A stretch of DNA of 64,000 bases, from positions 17,590,001 through 17,654,000 of the forward strand of contig CM072864.1 of the NCBI GenBank assembly GCA_036937835.1. Direction: 5' to 3'. Under the pieces are notes generated by a model. The model did no database searches, was not told the DNA's origin, and saw nothing but the letters and a program-made list of their open reading frames with translations. A program made the translations under genes and the position numbers. How positions within the stretch are numbered: the stretch's first letter is position 1; every line of letters begins with the position of its first letter. The DNA comes from Pampus argenteus (taxonomy: Eukaryota > Chordata > Actinopteri > Scombriformes > Stromateidae). This document shows positions 49,801-62,584 of this stretch, piece after piece.

Positions 49801-52800
49801 GTGAACTACACAGGCATACAGCAAAGGAACAGGAAGGTTATTCATGTTTGTATGAATGATAAATGACTCCATAGTTACTGTAACAAAGCACTTATCACCA
49901 TTTAGGAAAACATTATCCACTACAACCCACAAAGTCCATGTTTATATCAATCATTACTAGCCCAAGCTGCAGATAGGAATTTCAAATTTAAATCAAGAAC
50001 AAACATTTTTGTGCAGCAAAAAACATGATAGCACCTTGGTTTAGGATGGTTCACTCATAAGCATGACCATAGATATATACAAGTGACGAAAATGTGTTTT
50101 TAATTTTTTTTTTTTTGAGAGGTTAAAGCCATTCAAGGGGAAATGTAACAGGGAAATCAGGGTTAAAGATGTCAGCAGAAGACAGTGGAGGAATGTTGCC
50201 AGAACTTACCCCAGAGTACGATTGGAAGGCGGCGCCTGTGTGATGACAGAGGTGGGTGACGGCATGGTGGGCTGAAGGGCGTCAAAGCCCAAATGTAGTG
50301 GGAGGGAACCTGGACGCACGATAGTTGGCGTGGGGGCAGAACTCCTGGGTGGTGTGTCCTAAGAGATAAACAAAAAATATGATTTACTTCCCCTAAATAC
50401 AGTTATAAGGTCCCACCCTGTTCTCTTCTATTCACTAATGCAACCACCCCTACTCCTATTTCTGTCCTACCTTTGCTTTAACCAGAGACTCTATGGTGCT
50501 GTCTGACTGATCAGAAAAGGAGTCAGGGCTGTTTGGTGGTGAGGAGTCCACCTCCACAGGTGCCTCCTTTTTCACCTTCACATCTGAAGGCGTCTGCAAG
50601 CTCATGTCCAAAGCCACAGAGTTGGGAGCAGGGAGCTGAGAAGGACAAAGGCAGTAAGAAAGAGATAAAGACAGTAAGTTCACGGTCACACTACTTAGGT
50701 TAAACACTAGTTTTATGCAAATATGTCTGAACAATTTAAAGAAAACCATCTTTAACTGCTGAAATAGCATTTCTAATAACAGACAACATGCACAAAACAG
50801 GAATTTCTGACTACATCAACACAACAAAAAGGAAGTAGAAAAAGGTAATTTTGAATGTCATGGGAGCTTGCAAAAAATCCCTTGGTTTCTGCACACAGTA
50901 ATTCGTGCAGGCACACAGAAGAAAACACTAACAATATCATCAACCGCAAACCTGTCTTACAGAGTTCTTTGCTCTCTTGTCATCTTCGTCTTGTTCGAAG
51001 GAGTTGGCCAGCTCGTTGAACAGACCAACCTCCTCGCAGTTCTTTAGGAAGCGGGTGGGAGTAGGTGTCTGGTCTGGCAAAAGGGAATGAACACAAATGG
51101 CTATTCAAAGTAACACTTTCACATTATGTTCACACTTAGCGTTGAATATAGAAACCCATGTCAGAAATGTGTGTTTGAAGCTGCTGTTCATGATATTGTA
51201 TTAAATATTCTTCATCTTAACACTGGGAGAGGATAATGTAAAGCTGAACAATTGCCTCTTAGACAAATGGTACCTGCAATAATGACAGAGTCAGTCCTGG
51301 CTGGTCCAAATTTCAGTGTCATCTCATGCTTGTGTTTGTGTACAGCCAAGTGGTCCTCATTTGTAAATCTCTGGAAACAAGTGAACAAGAGAAGAGGAAA
51401 GATAAGCACACTATATATGAATTTGCCTAGAGATAAAGTGTCTACTTGTCCTGGTGACCTGAAGAAACAGCCTATCACATTGCAATAATCTTGGAGATAC
51501 AGCCCAACACATGCAGCCTTTGCTGTACCATTATGTAACAAACCACAAAAAAACTGTATCTGTGGTATAAAATTCCTTGTGTCTTAAAAGCCCTGTGTGG
51601 GTCCATTATAGCCGCAGGGCACTGGCTCAAATATCTTTACACAAACTAGAATTATGTAGAAAAGGAAAAAAAAGCTAGTATGGATGAGACCTGAAATGAT
51701 TTTTACAGCATATGCAATGAGCGATGCTTATAAATGTCACCAAATTAATGAAGTATAAAAACTACTGACAGAAAAATACAGAAAGCAAGCTGGCAATCAA
51801 AAAAAAGATGTAGCATAATATGCTTATATGCATATTATGCAAGTGTAAAGTTTTTACAGGAGAGAACAAGTTGTTGTCAAACTAGTCGCTGTGTAAAACA
51901 CACAGATGTTGTAAATAAAAGCTGTTGATGTCCCAGTAAAGCTCAACATTGGCCCATGTTCCTTTACTTCCCATTATGTATCCACAATAGAAGCTACAGG
52001 AAGTCTGGCACTGGGGCAAACCAGACCTTTAGAAGACATCACCAACAGCCAACCTCTGAGACACGGCGCTCTGTCTTTGGAGAAGTGGCATGAATCAGTC
52101 AGACGTAGGAGGAACAATCTTGGCTGTGGCACCAGCCTATTCACCATTCACTGCAGCCTATTTTAGTTTACCGCGTTGCAGTTGCAAGTTCAGTCGTGAG
52201 AGAGTGAAGTGGAAACAGTCAAGTGTCAGAGAGCTTATTTTTAGCCCTACCAGGCAGCATCACCAATACAACTACATGTCTCATTTGTCTCTTTCCTCTG
52301 AACAAGGCGGCTGGGTCTTGCAGAGGAAACTATCTCCCACTAATCTCCCTGTATAAGATGTATGAGATACTAGCAGCTAGGATTACCCCTCCCCACACAG
52401 TAAATACTAGGCATCATATAATGGGGTGCTGCCCCTGTTGTTGTTGTTGTTGTTAACTTGGTAAAAGGAAAACCTTGAGCAAAGCCAGGAGTCAATCATC
52501 CTTGTTCTATTATGGGCATGATTCAGACTTTCCTGGTAGACAACTGTTGCTTGTAAAGGGCGGCAGTAAAACAGCATTTGGACATAACGTAAACGTTACA
52601 TGAAGGATGTTCCAGCCAGCAAAACATAACAATTTGTATGATGATACGAGCTGGATTTATATGTAAGACTAGGTATCGTTTGCAAATCAAAATGTCAGTT
52701 TCACAGTTTTATTTGTTTATTCTTTGATCAGATAGTTCTCAATTCAAAGAAAAATATTGGAATTCTTTTAGATTTAGAAAGTAAAATTCAGCTGCTTGTG

Positions 52801-54301
52801 TTCAGACAACATTTAAAGTGGCACTGACTTCCAATGGCTCAAATGACTGTGTGTAATATGAAAGGACTCGCTCGTAGTGACAAACGTTCAGTGAATTATC
52901 TCGTAACTCTCCATCAGTGCCACAGAGTGTTCAGCTCATTGTTTTGTATATATGACCAGCACATTTATTTTTTTGGCTTTCACTCATCAACCTGTTTCCA
53001 ACCTCTAGCTGCAGGTTCTCTACTAAACCAACAAGTTCAAAAAAAATAATGAATGCTGCTTTAACTTTTGAGAGATTTGTGATGATTTTGTAAAATTAGA
53101 AAACATGTCTATTTTTCTAAAAGTAAGCTGTTGAAAATGTTAATAGCCAATTTAATAATCCGTAGATAACTTGTGCTGTGGTATCACAAACCCACACAAA
53201 CAGCTACTAGCCCCATCACACCCTACTATGATCTCAGACCTGTTTATACAACAGTTTAACAATCAAACAAAGCTGGTCAGAGGGCCAAAGCCGTAGATCC
53301 AACATCGTCATCAACCGTCACTTTGCCTTGAAAAGCTTTCATGTGATTTTGTTGCTTTAGCTGTCAACTAAACTAATAATATTGTCTACAAATGAAACAT
53401 GCAGAGTATTATATCACATAAACATGTCAAAAAAAAAGGTAAAATGTTTTTTTTCTTCCTATCAGAGAAGGTGTCCCTAGGTGCTCATAAGTTCTGAGAA
53501 GAAAACAAAAAAAACAACAGGTCATCATTTATTTATCTGACACACATGTTCAACGGTTTTCCATGCCTGCTGTTCAAACCACAAACTCCATGTACAACAG
53601 ATCGCTCGTGATCAGAGAATGGAAGTGGGCTTATGAATCACAAATGTTTCTTAACCACATAAACATTTTCTCCCTCCAGAGCCCAGGAGACATAATCCAT
53701 CACTGGCTCTGGGATATCACACCCAACTGAACACAGCACCAGACAGCTAAATGTTCACAACATCAGACGTGATGTTTCCTGTGTTGAATAATCGTGAGTT
53801 CAAGAAGATACGTCTTAAAGTTTGCTGTGTCATCAGGCCAAACCCCAACAATAAACCATGTTACTGGCATGTGAGCACACTACTGGCACTCAGTTGAGTC
53901 ACTGCCGTGGCTTGAACCTGTGTCTGCAGGCGCTAGAAGTCAACAGTGACAGGTTGAAACAATAACTGCTCTGATTACTCACCGGAGCTTTCAGTGAGTC
54001 ATTGCTAAAGGAGACAGCATCGTCTCAGAAGACAGCGTGTTAGCCAGAATGCTATTAGTGTGATGATCATTAAGGGTGTTGCGTAAATCACAGCAACTTC
54101 ACTTAGGTCTTTCCAGGATTAGCAAATTCTCTCATTGTATATATGAAGCTGTACTGCATTCAAATGTCTCCACATACAGTGTTTTTGTTTTCTTTTGCTT
54201 TCAATTGATTTGCTTTTATCAGGAAAATGCATTCATCATAAGTAGTTACAGTCAACTGTCAACTAGAGTACTTACACAAAGGCAAAACTACTCCACACAC
54301 A

Positions 54302-54341
<40 letters not shown>

Positions 54342-54424
54342 ACCTGAAACCCAAGACAAGGAAGGAGAGGGCTTACCTGTCCACAGCCAGGAGCACTGCA
54401 CACAAAAGGTCGGTCGTCCCCCAT
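46828..54424 (-). CDS. atf7: Activating transcription factor 7, complete coding region (11 coding exons)
   Basis: ATF7 is a nuclear CRE-binding bZIP factor of the ATF2 group that dimerises with Jun/Fos and ATF2 and is switched by stress kinases. Coding exons, 5' to 3': 54377-54424, 51274-51370, 50961-51073, 50471-50635, 50210-50358, 49712-49805, 49497-49616, 48303-48449, 47813-48001, 47210-47315, 46828-47060. Phases agree and the sum is 1,461 nt, 486 residues. The N-terminus MGDDRPFVC carries a C2H2 finger (Cys9, Cys14, His27, His31), followed by the DQTPTPTRFLKN site with Thr51/Thr53. The middle is Pro/Ser-rich (IVRPGSLPLHLG, MVPNIPGIPGPP). The basic region NRAAASRCRQKRK starts at residue 341, and the zipper leucines are 359, 366, 373, 380 and 387. 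MGDDRPFVC favours ATF7 over ATF2, and the finger rules out ATF1. Confidence 0.95.
47210..48001 (-). CDS. atf7: atf7 exons encoding the bZIP domain
   Basis: Exon 47813-48001 carries GGRRRRTTDDDPDERRQRFL, the DNA-contacting NRAAASRCR and the first zipper heptads. Exon 47210-47315 completes the zipper (NEVSLLRNEVAHLKQLLLAH) and ends KKAVYL. The donor after LSLS and the acceptor before NEV cut the zipper at the same place as in mammalian ATF7/ATF2. Confidence 0.93.
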
Positions 54425-54448
54425 TTTTGCAAAGAGCATGCAATATAA
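51274..54448 (-). CDS. atf7: atf7 exons encoding the N-terminal zinc finger
   Basis: The first coding exon (ATG at 54424, 24-nt leader back to a CTCTTCCACAG acceptor ending at 54449) encodes only 16 residues, with Cys9 and Cys14. The next exon (51274-51370) supplies His27 and His31 and the KFGPARTDSVIIA segment. The finger is thus split by a 3-kb intron. A (GU)n tract lies 37 nt past the first donor. Confidence 0.93.
51371..54376 (-). other. atf7: atf7 intron between zinc-finger exons
   Basis: No exon is recognisable. Contents are a 28-bp near-perfect palindrome at 51813-51840, a short GTT run at 52437-52455, a candidate TTAA-flanked element at 52813-53064, and a CA array at 54293-54339. Confidence 0.6.
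54293..54339. repeat. (AC)n microsatellite 37 nt inside an atf7 intron
   Basis: About 47 bp of CA with one CCC interruption. In atf7 RNA it is a (UG)n tract shortly after the first coding exon donor. Confidence 0.95.
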
Positions 54449-57400
54449 CTGTGGAAGAGGAGAAGAGGAGAACATTGCTGCGGTTTTTCTTGATATGTCA
54501 ACTGGCAAATCCTGAAAACAACAAAACAGGGATGCTGTGGCTTGTAGTCTTTAGTCAGAGCAGGAAGCTGAATGCTATTTAAAAATAACCCTGGCAAGGA
54601 GGAAAACACGCACAGAGGCAGCAAGACGAAGTTTCCCTGGTGATACTTCCTTCACACAGGGGGGCTTCTGGTTGGCCAATGAGGAGCTGCTTCCAGAGAA
54701 GACGACAGCTACCGTTCACACAAAGATATCTGCCTCTCCTTCTGTTTCATTTTCTCTCACTTCCAATCCCTCCTTCTCTCATTACCGCTCCCACTCCTCA
54801 CCTCTCCAGCACCCCCAACCTTTTCCCTTTTTGTACCCCTCATTCAGTCACTCCCTCTTTTTGATTCAACTGTTTCACTGTGCGCAATCACTGTTTTGGT
54901 CATCTCCATCCACTTTCTTAGTGAATCCTCAGAACACACATCTTGAAATTTCCTTATGATTTATACATCATTTGTTGTCTTAGTTCATTTTAACTTACTT
55001 GCTTTTTCAGTGTGAAGACACGCGAGACTGATGGAGAAATACACTAAATGACTAAACGAGTGAGACGTACTGACAAATTCTAAGTTTTTTTTTACTCAAT
55101 ACATGAATACTGACAATGTTATGATACTTTTAGTTTCATACATCATGACATTTTAATGGCAATAAGTAGTTATAAGTTTATTTCAGTCTCCCACACATAC
55201 CTTTTCTGGCTGCTTGCTTAAGGAGATGTACAATGCAATGCAATTCTTATGGACAATAATACTGCAGTGGGCTTTGGGCTAACTGGTAAGTTGTTGTTGT
55301 ATCCATTCTTAGTTAAAGTAATGGACATCACACAATCTTTTCATTAAACAACTGCAATAAGACTAAATTTAGGTGAAATGGATATTCAGAATTTCCGGAA
55401 TCAAATAAACTGAATTTATAATCCACCCCTAAGATGTAATAACATAATAGAAATCTTAATAAGGTATTACTGTAAAAATAGAGGGACATGCGGTTAACAT
55501 TGTTGAGCATTTCAATGCACTGGAAACGCTTCCAAGGCTTCCTACAGGACTACAAACCAAATACTACATCCCTCTTTCCTGAGTACACGCTATTGTCAAG
55601 AGTTAAATATGCACTGTATGCTTCTGTTTGGTTTCTCCTCCTGTTGTGCCTGAAGCTACAGTGACATAAACCAAAGCTGTGCAAGGCTTACTACTTATAT
55701 CAGCTGTCTCCACAGAGGACATACGCCTTCCCACCCCAACTCCACCAATCCACCCCACCCTGCAATGCTCTGCACAGCTGAGCAACACTCCACTTAAGAC
55801 AAACTGGGAAGTTTTTTTTTTTTAAAAAGAAAAAAGAAAAAAGAACTTGGTCATTAAATTTAAATTAGGGAATTGTAGGGATGGCGACGAGGGACATTAA
55901 AGTTTTAGCACTCTCAGCTGGCCCTAAGTGACATTTGGCAACAATTACACAATTCTGTCCCACTAACAGTACAGCAACAACTAACATGCATCAAAGGCTC
56001 TTGCTATGTATAGAAGTATGTACCATTCAATAAACAAAAGCCACTACAAACACTCAACATGGTTCAGTTAAAATGCATGAGGAGGGATGGAGTCTGACCT
56101 TAATACTTTAATAGTAGCCCTTCAAATTGTTTGCCTTTAATGTCTTAGCGGTCCACTTCCTAAACGTTTTCTCTGGCTATGACAATCTAACATGACAAGC
56201 TCTTTATTTCTGTGCTGTTTTGACTTGTTTGCAATGTTTGTTTCACCATGTTCATTTCAAAAAACCAGCTGATGGATCAGTCCAACATAATATGTAAGGC
56301 GTTCCCAAAAACTGGAAGGCAACATTAGTTAAAACTGTTTAGTATTATCCCCAAGTAATGACCACATTAACCTCTACTACTACATGGCAGGAGAGCATGT
56401 AGCATAACATTATTGAGTGGGACAGATTATTCACTATGTTGGCGAGGCATAAATGTCTGAAAGTTTTCCCAATGTGAAGTCAGTATATTTTCCTCCTTCC
56501 TTCCATCTCTCCCTCTGCTGAGGACAGCTGCCTCTGAGCCAACACATGATTACTGAAGCCTTGCGCTGGAATATGACGCTCTCCCATGACGCCGAGCCTG
56601 CAACAGGCCCAACTGTTATGTCTCTCAGCTCCATGTCTTTATGGGGAAAGGGGCCTGCATCCTGTTTGCAAGTAAAAGCGTAGTCCCTGTCTGCACAGAT
56701 CAAAGGACCGATGAAGTCAAGCAATCTGATTTCTAGCACACCTCCCATGCTCTGGAGAAAGGCAACAGGTTGGTGCCAGGGCTCTCACAAAGTGCTTCCA
56801 ATTAACTGAGTCTATTTGGGCAGAGATGTGTCTGCAAACGAGACACTGCAACTAGCTCGTTATACCGAGGGTGTGGACTGCGTGAGGAGTAGGAACAGAT
56901 TTCAAGAGTTTACATCTTACTAAAGACATGCTAGACATTAATCTGACTGGCTGGCACCAACATGAATTGTGGAATTTGATTTTGTGCAAAGTCCACCATA
57001 AATTCCAGATGACAGAGGTGGAAAAATATATTTTTTTCACAGCTTCCTAGTCCTTTTCTTCAGCATCTATTGCGTGTCGGCTTTGTGGTAAGACAGTCTA
57101 TCTTGAAGAGCATCATCTAAAACTGCGGTCCTATCTCTAATCCTCTGTTAGATACACATGTATATAGAGTGTTTAGTGATTATATATTACTTTAATTGTT
57201 AGATATGTCTCATGGAATAATATAATAAACCCTGAGAATAATTAATGAACCAGTGTGGGTTTAACGGTAAAATGCTCTGCTCCATTCAGCCTCAACTCTG
57301 TGTGAGACATTAAATGAGGCTGCTAGTTACATTAGTCCTGATACACATCACTAATATTTATTACAGGCTTAGATATCAAGTCCACCTATTTTTCGCCTCC

Positions 57401-59451
57401 TTTCACCCAAGGTGACATGGAAGCTCTCAAAGTGCCTTAATTCCTGCCCCTCTCATTGAGCTGCTGCCAAAGTCCCACCGTTAACTTGGATTTCTCCGAC
57501 TCAGCAGGTGTAGGGGAACGTGTCCCAGCTATAATCAGCCACAGCCATCCAGTGTTTGATGCGGCTTGCTAGGAAACTGACCAAACAAACTGTATTAATA
57601 GCTCGCACTGCAGCCACGACACTGGAATCTGAGGCTTGAATTGCCAGAGGGTAGTGGAGACCCCACAAAAAGAAAAAAGTAAAGGAGGGGAGTCAGTGAG
57701 GACATAGGGAGCGGAAGACAGAAAGAAAAAAGAAATAAAGAATATCAGTGATTGATTAAGTGAGGGGTTGTGGGCATTTATTAGATCACAGGTGAGGTCC
57801 TGTAAATGTGGGCTATGAGCTTTAGAGACAGACTGACTGGGTGTGTGCAGCAGCCAATATGTATTTATGTAAGCAAAGTGAACCCGAGATTTGGTAAATG
57901 GAACAAATGAAATCCTATATCCATGTCTGCATAACTAACAAGGTCTAAAAGCTAAATCTATGCCGAGCTAGCACACAATGCAGGACAATACAGGATGGCT
58001 CCAGGGCATTTATCTAAAATTAAAACAGAAATACTGTAACTATTTGATTCAGAAACTTTTATTAGCACTGGCCTCAGGGTTTTAGTTCTTTAACTACTAA
58101 GTCAAAACAAAGATCACGTCAGTTGATGTTTTTCTTTCATCACAATTAGAGCCTGCACAGCCTCTGGTGCCAAAACAAATTTTGGTAAATAATTTATGCC
58201 CTTTAGCATTAAGCATAAATACTATAAAGCAGACTTCTCAACCTCAGGCAAAATGTATCCATAAAAGCACGCACGCTCAACCTATAATTTTGATTCACTA
58301 CATTTAATCACCATACGTGTTCATGTGATGATGTTTAAGTTTCATCAGAGAACATTTATGGTTGACACAATTTCTGAATTTATGTCACTACTGAGAGAGG
58401 GTCAAGATTATTGATTGTATAAAACAGGCTGCAGCATTTTCTGGTGTAGCACTTTTCTATGTGATGGAAGTTGGTAAAACTCTGCCAAAAACATGACCTA
58501 CATTCCCAGTGAAGGTGTTGACATGCATGGGGATGCAGATCCTGGGGCGTTCAACAGCTCAAATTGCAATACTATGGATATCATCATTACTTGAGTTCTT
58601 TTGAGACTCTTCTTGCAAACCCAGATAGACATCATAGCAAAGTCTACCGCCAAAAAACAGACGGGCAGGTTTTTTGTGTTTTGTTTTTTTTTCCGTTTGT
58701 TTTTTTATTGTGGAGTTTCTGACATGTAGAAGAGGTTAACGTTAAACTGAAATCCCAGTCATGCACATTTTTTAGTTCCCTCTTCCAGACAACGATGGCT
58801 GGTTTGAAAAGTTTGTCTTTTTTAGCCTCCATTACCTTCTGGCTACGTACGGCTACACTTATAGCCCTGCCTTTTCCCGTAAGAAGACCGCCTATTCTTT
58901 TCAGCAATTGGCTATAAGTACGTCAGTCAATAACATTTAATGCATGCGAAGCTTTGGAGACTGTCAATAACACCGTAGGACTTATTCTTATTGGTTAAAA
59001 CCCCGAGACCAACTTTTGTGTCCACGATAAAAACTAATGGCTAGCTTGTGTAGCTAAGCGTTAACAACAGGCCGAACGCACATTCAAACTGAGTAATAAC
59101 ATGGCTACAACCAGTTTCAGCGATGACAGCAAACAAACAATAACATTAATTTAATGAAGTCCGAGTTGAAGTAGTATGTTTTAGAGCCATTACAGACAGT
59201 CAGAAAATCACAAAAGCAGAGAAGAACTAGCAGTTGGCTGGTTAGCAGACTGACACTTGAGTTCAAAGCGAAGACAGTGAATCCGAATGAAACGTTGTAG
59301 CTGCCACAACAGTTTGACAATTACACAGACGTGCAATTTTAACCGTAACAAACAATGTAAACTGTCGCGCTAGATGCTACTTTGTCGTAGTTTAGCGTAG
59401 AGGACATATCTATGGTGACTTTAAAAGGTAATAAAGTGTTTACAAACTCAC
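54449..59451 (-). other. atf7: atf7 intron 1, no gene seen
   Basis: About 5 kb between the untranslated exon and the ATG exon. There is a pyrimidine-rich stretch at 54730-54860. Otherwise the sequence is unique and AT-rich. Short open frames here lack any recognisable domain. Confidence 0.6.
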
Positions 59452-59565
59452 CCTTGCGCCCCTCTCTCTCTGACTCCCTCTCCTCTCCTCTCTCTTGGAA
59501 TTTGACACTCCCCTCGACGGCGAGTCATCGCGAGACTTCGTGTCAATTGTCGTACCCAGACGTTA
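59452..59565 (-). promoter_or_regulatory. atf7: atf7 untranslated first exon and promoter
   Basis: On the minus strand a purine-rich leader ends in GCGCAAGG|GTGAGT (exon end 59452), a strong donor. Upstream is a short GC-rich patch (59510-59560) with TCGCGAGA, TGACTCG (an AP-1-like half) and several CpGs. This is the only promoter-like patch upstream of the ATG exon on this strand in the window. The transcription start is estimated near 59560. Confidence 0.55.
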
Positions 59566-62077
59566 AAATATGTATCCGGACGTTGAAGGCAAAGGCTTTG
59601 CTGCTTTTCGGTTTTCTGACCCAATTTTAACAAGTTTCATGCGGTGTTTCATATTTTCTTGAGCCTTCAGGCGTATACAAGACAACCTAGAAACTGGTCA
59701 TTTGAAGTGTGCTCAGCATGTCGTAGTAGACCTGTCAAAATGACTCCTTTCTTATTCAATTTCAAAAGTTTTTTTTTTCTAGCTTTACATGTGTCCTTCT
59801 CTGGCTTAAAATTATGCTGAAATGATACAGAATATTAAAAAACTTAAAAATAGTAACACAGAATCTGATGGATATCAGAATTTGGTGTAACGTCATATAA
59901 AAAACACAGTCAAACAACATACATTTTCTGCTACTTTTTGACTTTGACACACTACATTTCAGTATGGACTACTACTTTTTATTACACAGTTACTGTTTTC
60001 AGATTAATATTTTACATAAAATAAATTTATAAATTGCAATGCAATATTGAAGATTAAATGGCTGAATCCCACCTTTTTCTGACTTGAGACATCTTACAAA
60101 AAAATAATATCTATTTTGGGCCACTTGTCTCATTTCAGATTTCCCTGCATTAGCAGTTCTACCAAAGAGAGATTTCCTCTCTAACCTTATTTGAATAACT
60201 GTTTGACACCTAAAATAAATAAGTCAAACTTTCCATTTGTTAGAGGCTACAGAAAGGTTTTAAATAAAAATGACACAAATTAATACTGTAATATATAATA
60301 TTATAGCAGTCACAGGGGGCATTTGTCTGCAGAACTGGATACTTTCAGATTTGAGACATAAAATGCATCTGCATTTTTACTCAAGTATGACTAATTCTAT
60401 ATTGTTGTATTAGTCATTTTATCCTAAATCCACCACTGTTGAGATTATGGAAATTTAATATATGTTTGAAAATGCATAAAATATGCAAAGTGAGGCCATC
60501 TGATGTAATATACAGAAAATGTTACATTTCAATCTTCCTTGAATATACACATGACAATGAATATCTCATTTTGAGGCTGTTTTACAAGCCAGTGATTCAG
60601 AGACAAGGCTAGGGAGACCTCTGATGGATAGTTTGAGAAGTGAATGTGCTAAAGGTAACTTCTTTCCCTGTTGTGAGACGGACAAACAGAATAGATCAGG
60701 TCATTTTAATGACTGTGATTCAGTCTCAATCCTAACCAGAAGGATGTTTCATACAGTTTAATGTAATAATCCAGCCTTTTCTTCACTAAATTAATATTCA
60801 TGCCTTTGTGTATATGTTTTAACCTGGAAGATAATGTGCTATATTACAAGATTTTTAAATTTTGGTATGTTTTCAGTGACAGAGCAGCATGTGTTCCTAT
60901 TATTCTGACATTTTATTATTCTGTCTCTTACAGATGTACGTAAACTTTTAATATCAAATGTATTTCTTGTTAGCTGGGTTGGTATTTTAAAACATAGTCA
61001 ATCATTGAGCATTAAAGATCACACGTTAAGGCCTTTTTCACACAACACATTTTGAAATGTCACATCGCCATTGTTAACGTTATTAGTAATACCTGTGCTT
61101 TTTCTGAAGTCTGAAAGGCCTAAGCAAGTACAACCTCAAACGGAGTCTGGCCAATAATATGAATATGACATTGATTAAATAGGGTTTCATAGCCTACTAC
61201 AACAACAATTAAACATTTAAAGTTATAAGTGCCTAATTATGATCTGCTGGATGTAGCCGTTTAAACAGAGTTTACCTTGATTGTGAAGAATGGAGAGAGA
61301 GAAAAAAAGAATGGAATATAAAGGCATTTACTTTCATTACGTTGACACACGAGAAAAAAAAACACTTGCAGGTGTACACAAGACATGATCTAAGAGGGAA
61401 ATATTTATACACCAGCAGAACAAGAAAACGTAATTAAGCACAGAAATTTCAGACAGATGCCATAATTAACTTAAATACATTTTGCAAGCTTATTTAGTCT
61501 TAAAAAGGACAAAAACTTAGTAATCATGTCATTGTATGGTTTCTAACATTCAGACATTCAATTTAAAATTATTTTTAAACATATGTTGCAAAATCTTGGA
61601 CCAGTGAGCACCCATGAAAACTCCAATCTTTCCAAGTTAAGACTGAAGACATCATTGTAAAAAATAAAACCTTTTATTCCTCCTTGGCAACTGCACCCTT
61701 CATCAAAGAAAAGCCCAAGATAATTCTAAGTCATGTATGTCAGCAGGCATGTTGATATCAGAGTTTAACATTTTCAGTTTAATAGATGGTGTTTCCCCCC
61801 CGTATTGCAAAACGATTGGATTGGAAGAAAGACGGCTACTCATTCAAACTACATTCAGAAACAACACCCTCTGACAGAATTACTGCACAGACTCCTCATT
61901 CATTAATCTACAGTACGAGTCCAATAAACAGCTGTGAATTTTGCAAACAAAAATTAATAAGATTACTTATTATTAATCTCAAAGATGCACTGGCTGTTTA
62001 TGAACAGCTGGAGGATTGGATACAGCTTGGTTCAAGTAGACTAATGCCTCATTATGAAGACCAACAACCCAGATAGT
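59566..62077. other. Intergenic region between atf7 and asb8
   Basis: Very AT-rich, with no gene, RNA or intact repeat that I can support. The 96-residue frame at 61786-62076 has no recognisable motif. Confidence 0.6.
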
Positions 62078-62584
62078 TCAGTCCCTCCAGGAAGAGGATT
62101 TTTTATTTTTTTTTTTTTAAATTATATAATAAAATAACATTAATAATAACACAAATTCAAGAAATTTCTGCAATAATTGCGAGTGCTTGCAATTTCGCTA
62201 AAGTACTGCAACTTTTCCATATGAAATGGTCAAATCTAAAGACAAATCTGGATAAATCACACCTGCCATAAAACATGGAACTTTGGAAATTAAACTATAT
62301 TTCTATGTTGAAATTTTAATAGCATAATTTATTTTATTAGGTGCTTATTTTGAGGTGACATATTTTTTTTTAAGTTCTAATATTGAAGATCTCCATTTTG
62401 TTCTCTTTGGCAGCACCATATAGTGATAAGCAGTAATTGCAGGTGTGTTCTCACCCATCCAATCTTAATAACAGCAGACATTGCAAATTATATCGCAGAT
62501 TTGGAGAAAAGCCGCGGCAAAAACAAGCATTCTTGGCTGCAATAATCATAAAAATACAAATACACGAAATCCTGGAGGGACTGA
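62078..62584. mobile_element. MITE-like element with 15-bp perfect terminal inverted repeats
   Basis: Left end TCAGTCCCTCCAGGA (62078-62092) and right end TCCTGGAGGGACTGA (62570-62584) are exact reverse complements bounding 507 bp. The interior (GAAATTTCTGCAATAATTGC, GAGTGCTTGCAATTTCGC, TATTTCTATGTTGAAATTTT) resembles a fish interspersed element remembered as having 'cagtccctccag' termini. It encodes nothing. No clear target-site duplication is visible. It lies about 350 bp downstream of the asb8 stop codon, and asb8's nearest AATAAA signals fall inside it. Confidence 0.7.
62328..62338 (-). terminator. asb8: Candidate asb8 poly(A) signals
   Basis: Two overlapping minus-strand AATAAA hexamers (62328-62333 and 62333-62338) lie about 600 nt past the asb8 stop. 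They are the first strong hexamers met, and both are inside the MITE-like element. A further one is near 61674. Confidence 0.4.

Noticed and set aside
46828..54424. Identity as ATF1 or ATF2 instead of ATF7
   Set aside because: ATF1 has no N-terminal C2H2 finger. The MGDDRPFVC start, Thr51/Thr53 site and MVPNIPGIPGPP block fit ATF7 better than ATF2.
61786..62076. 96-codon plus-strand frame between atf7 and asb8
   Set aside because: No recognisable motif and no splice or promoter signals. Its length is compatible with chance in this region.
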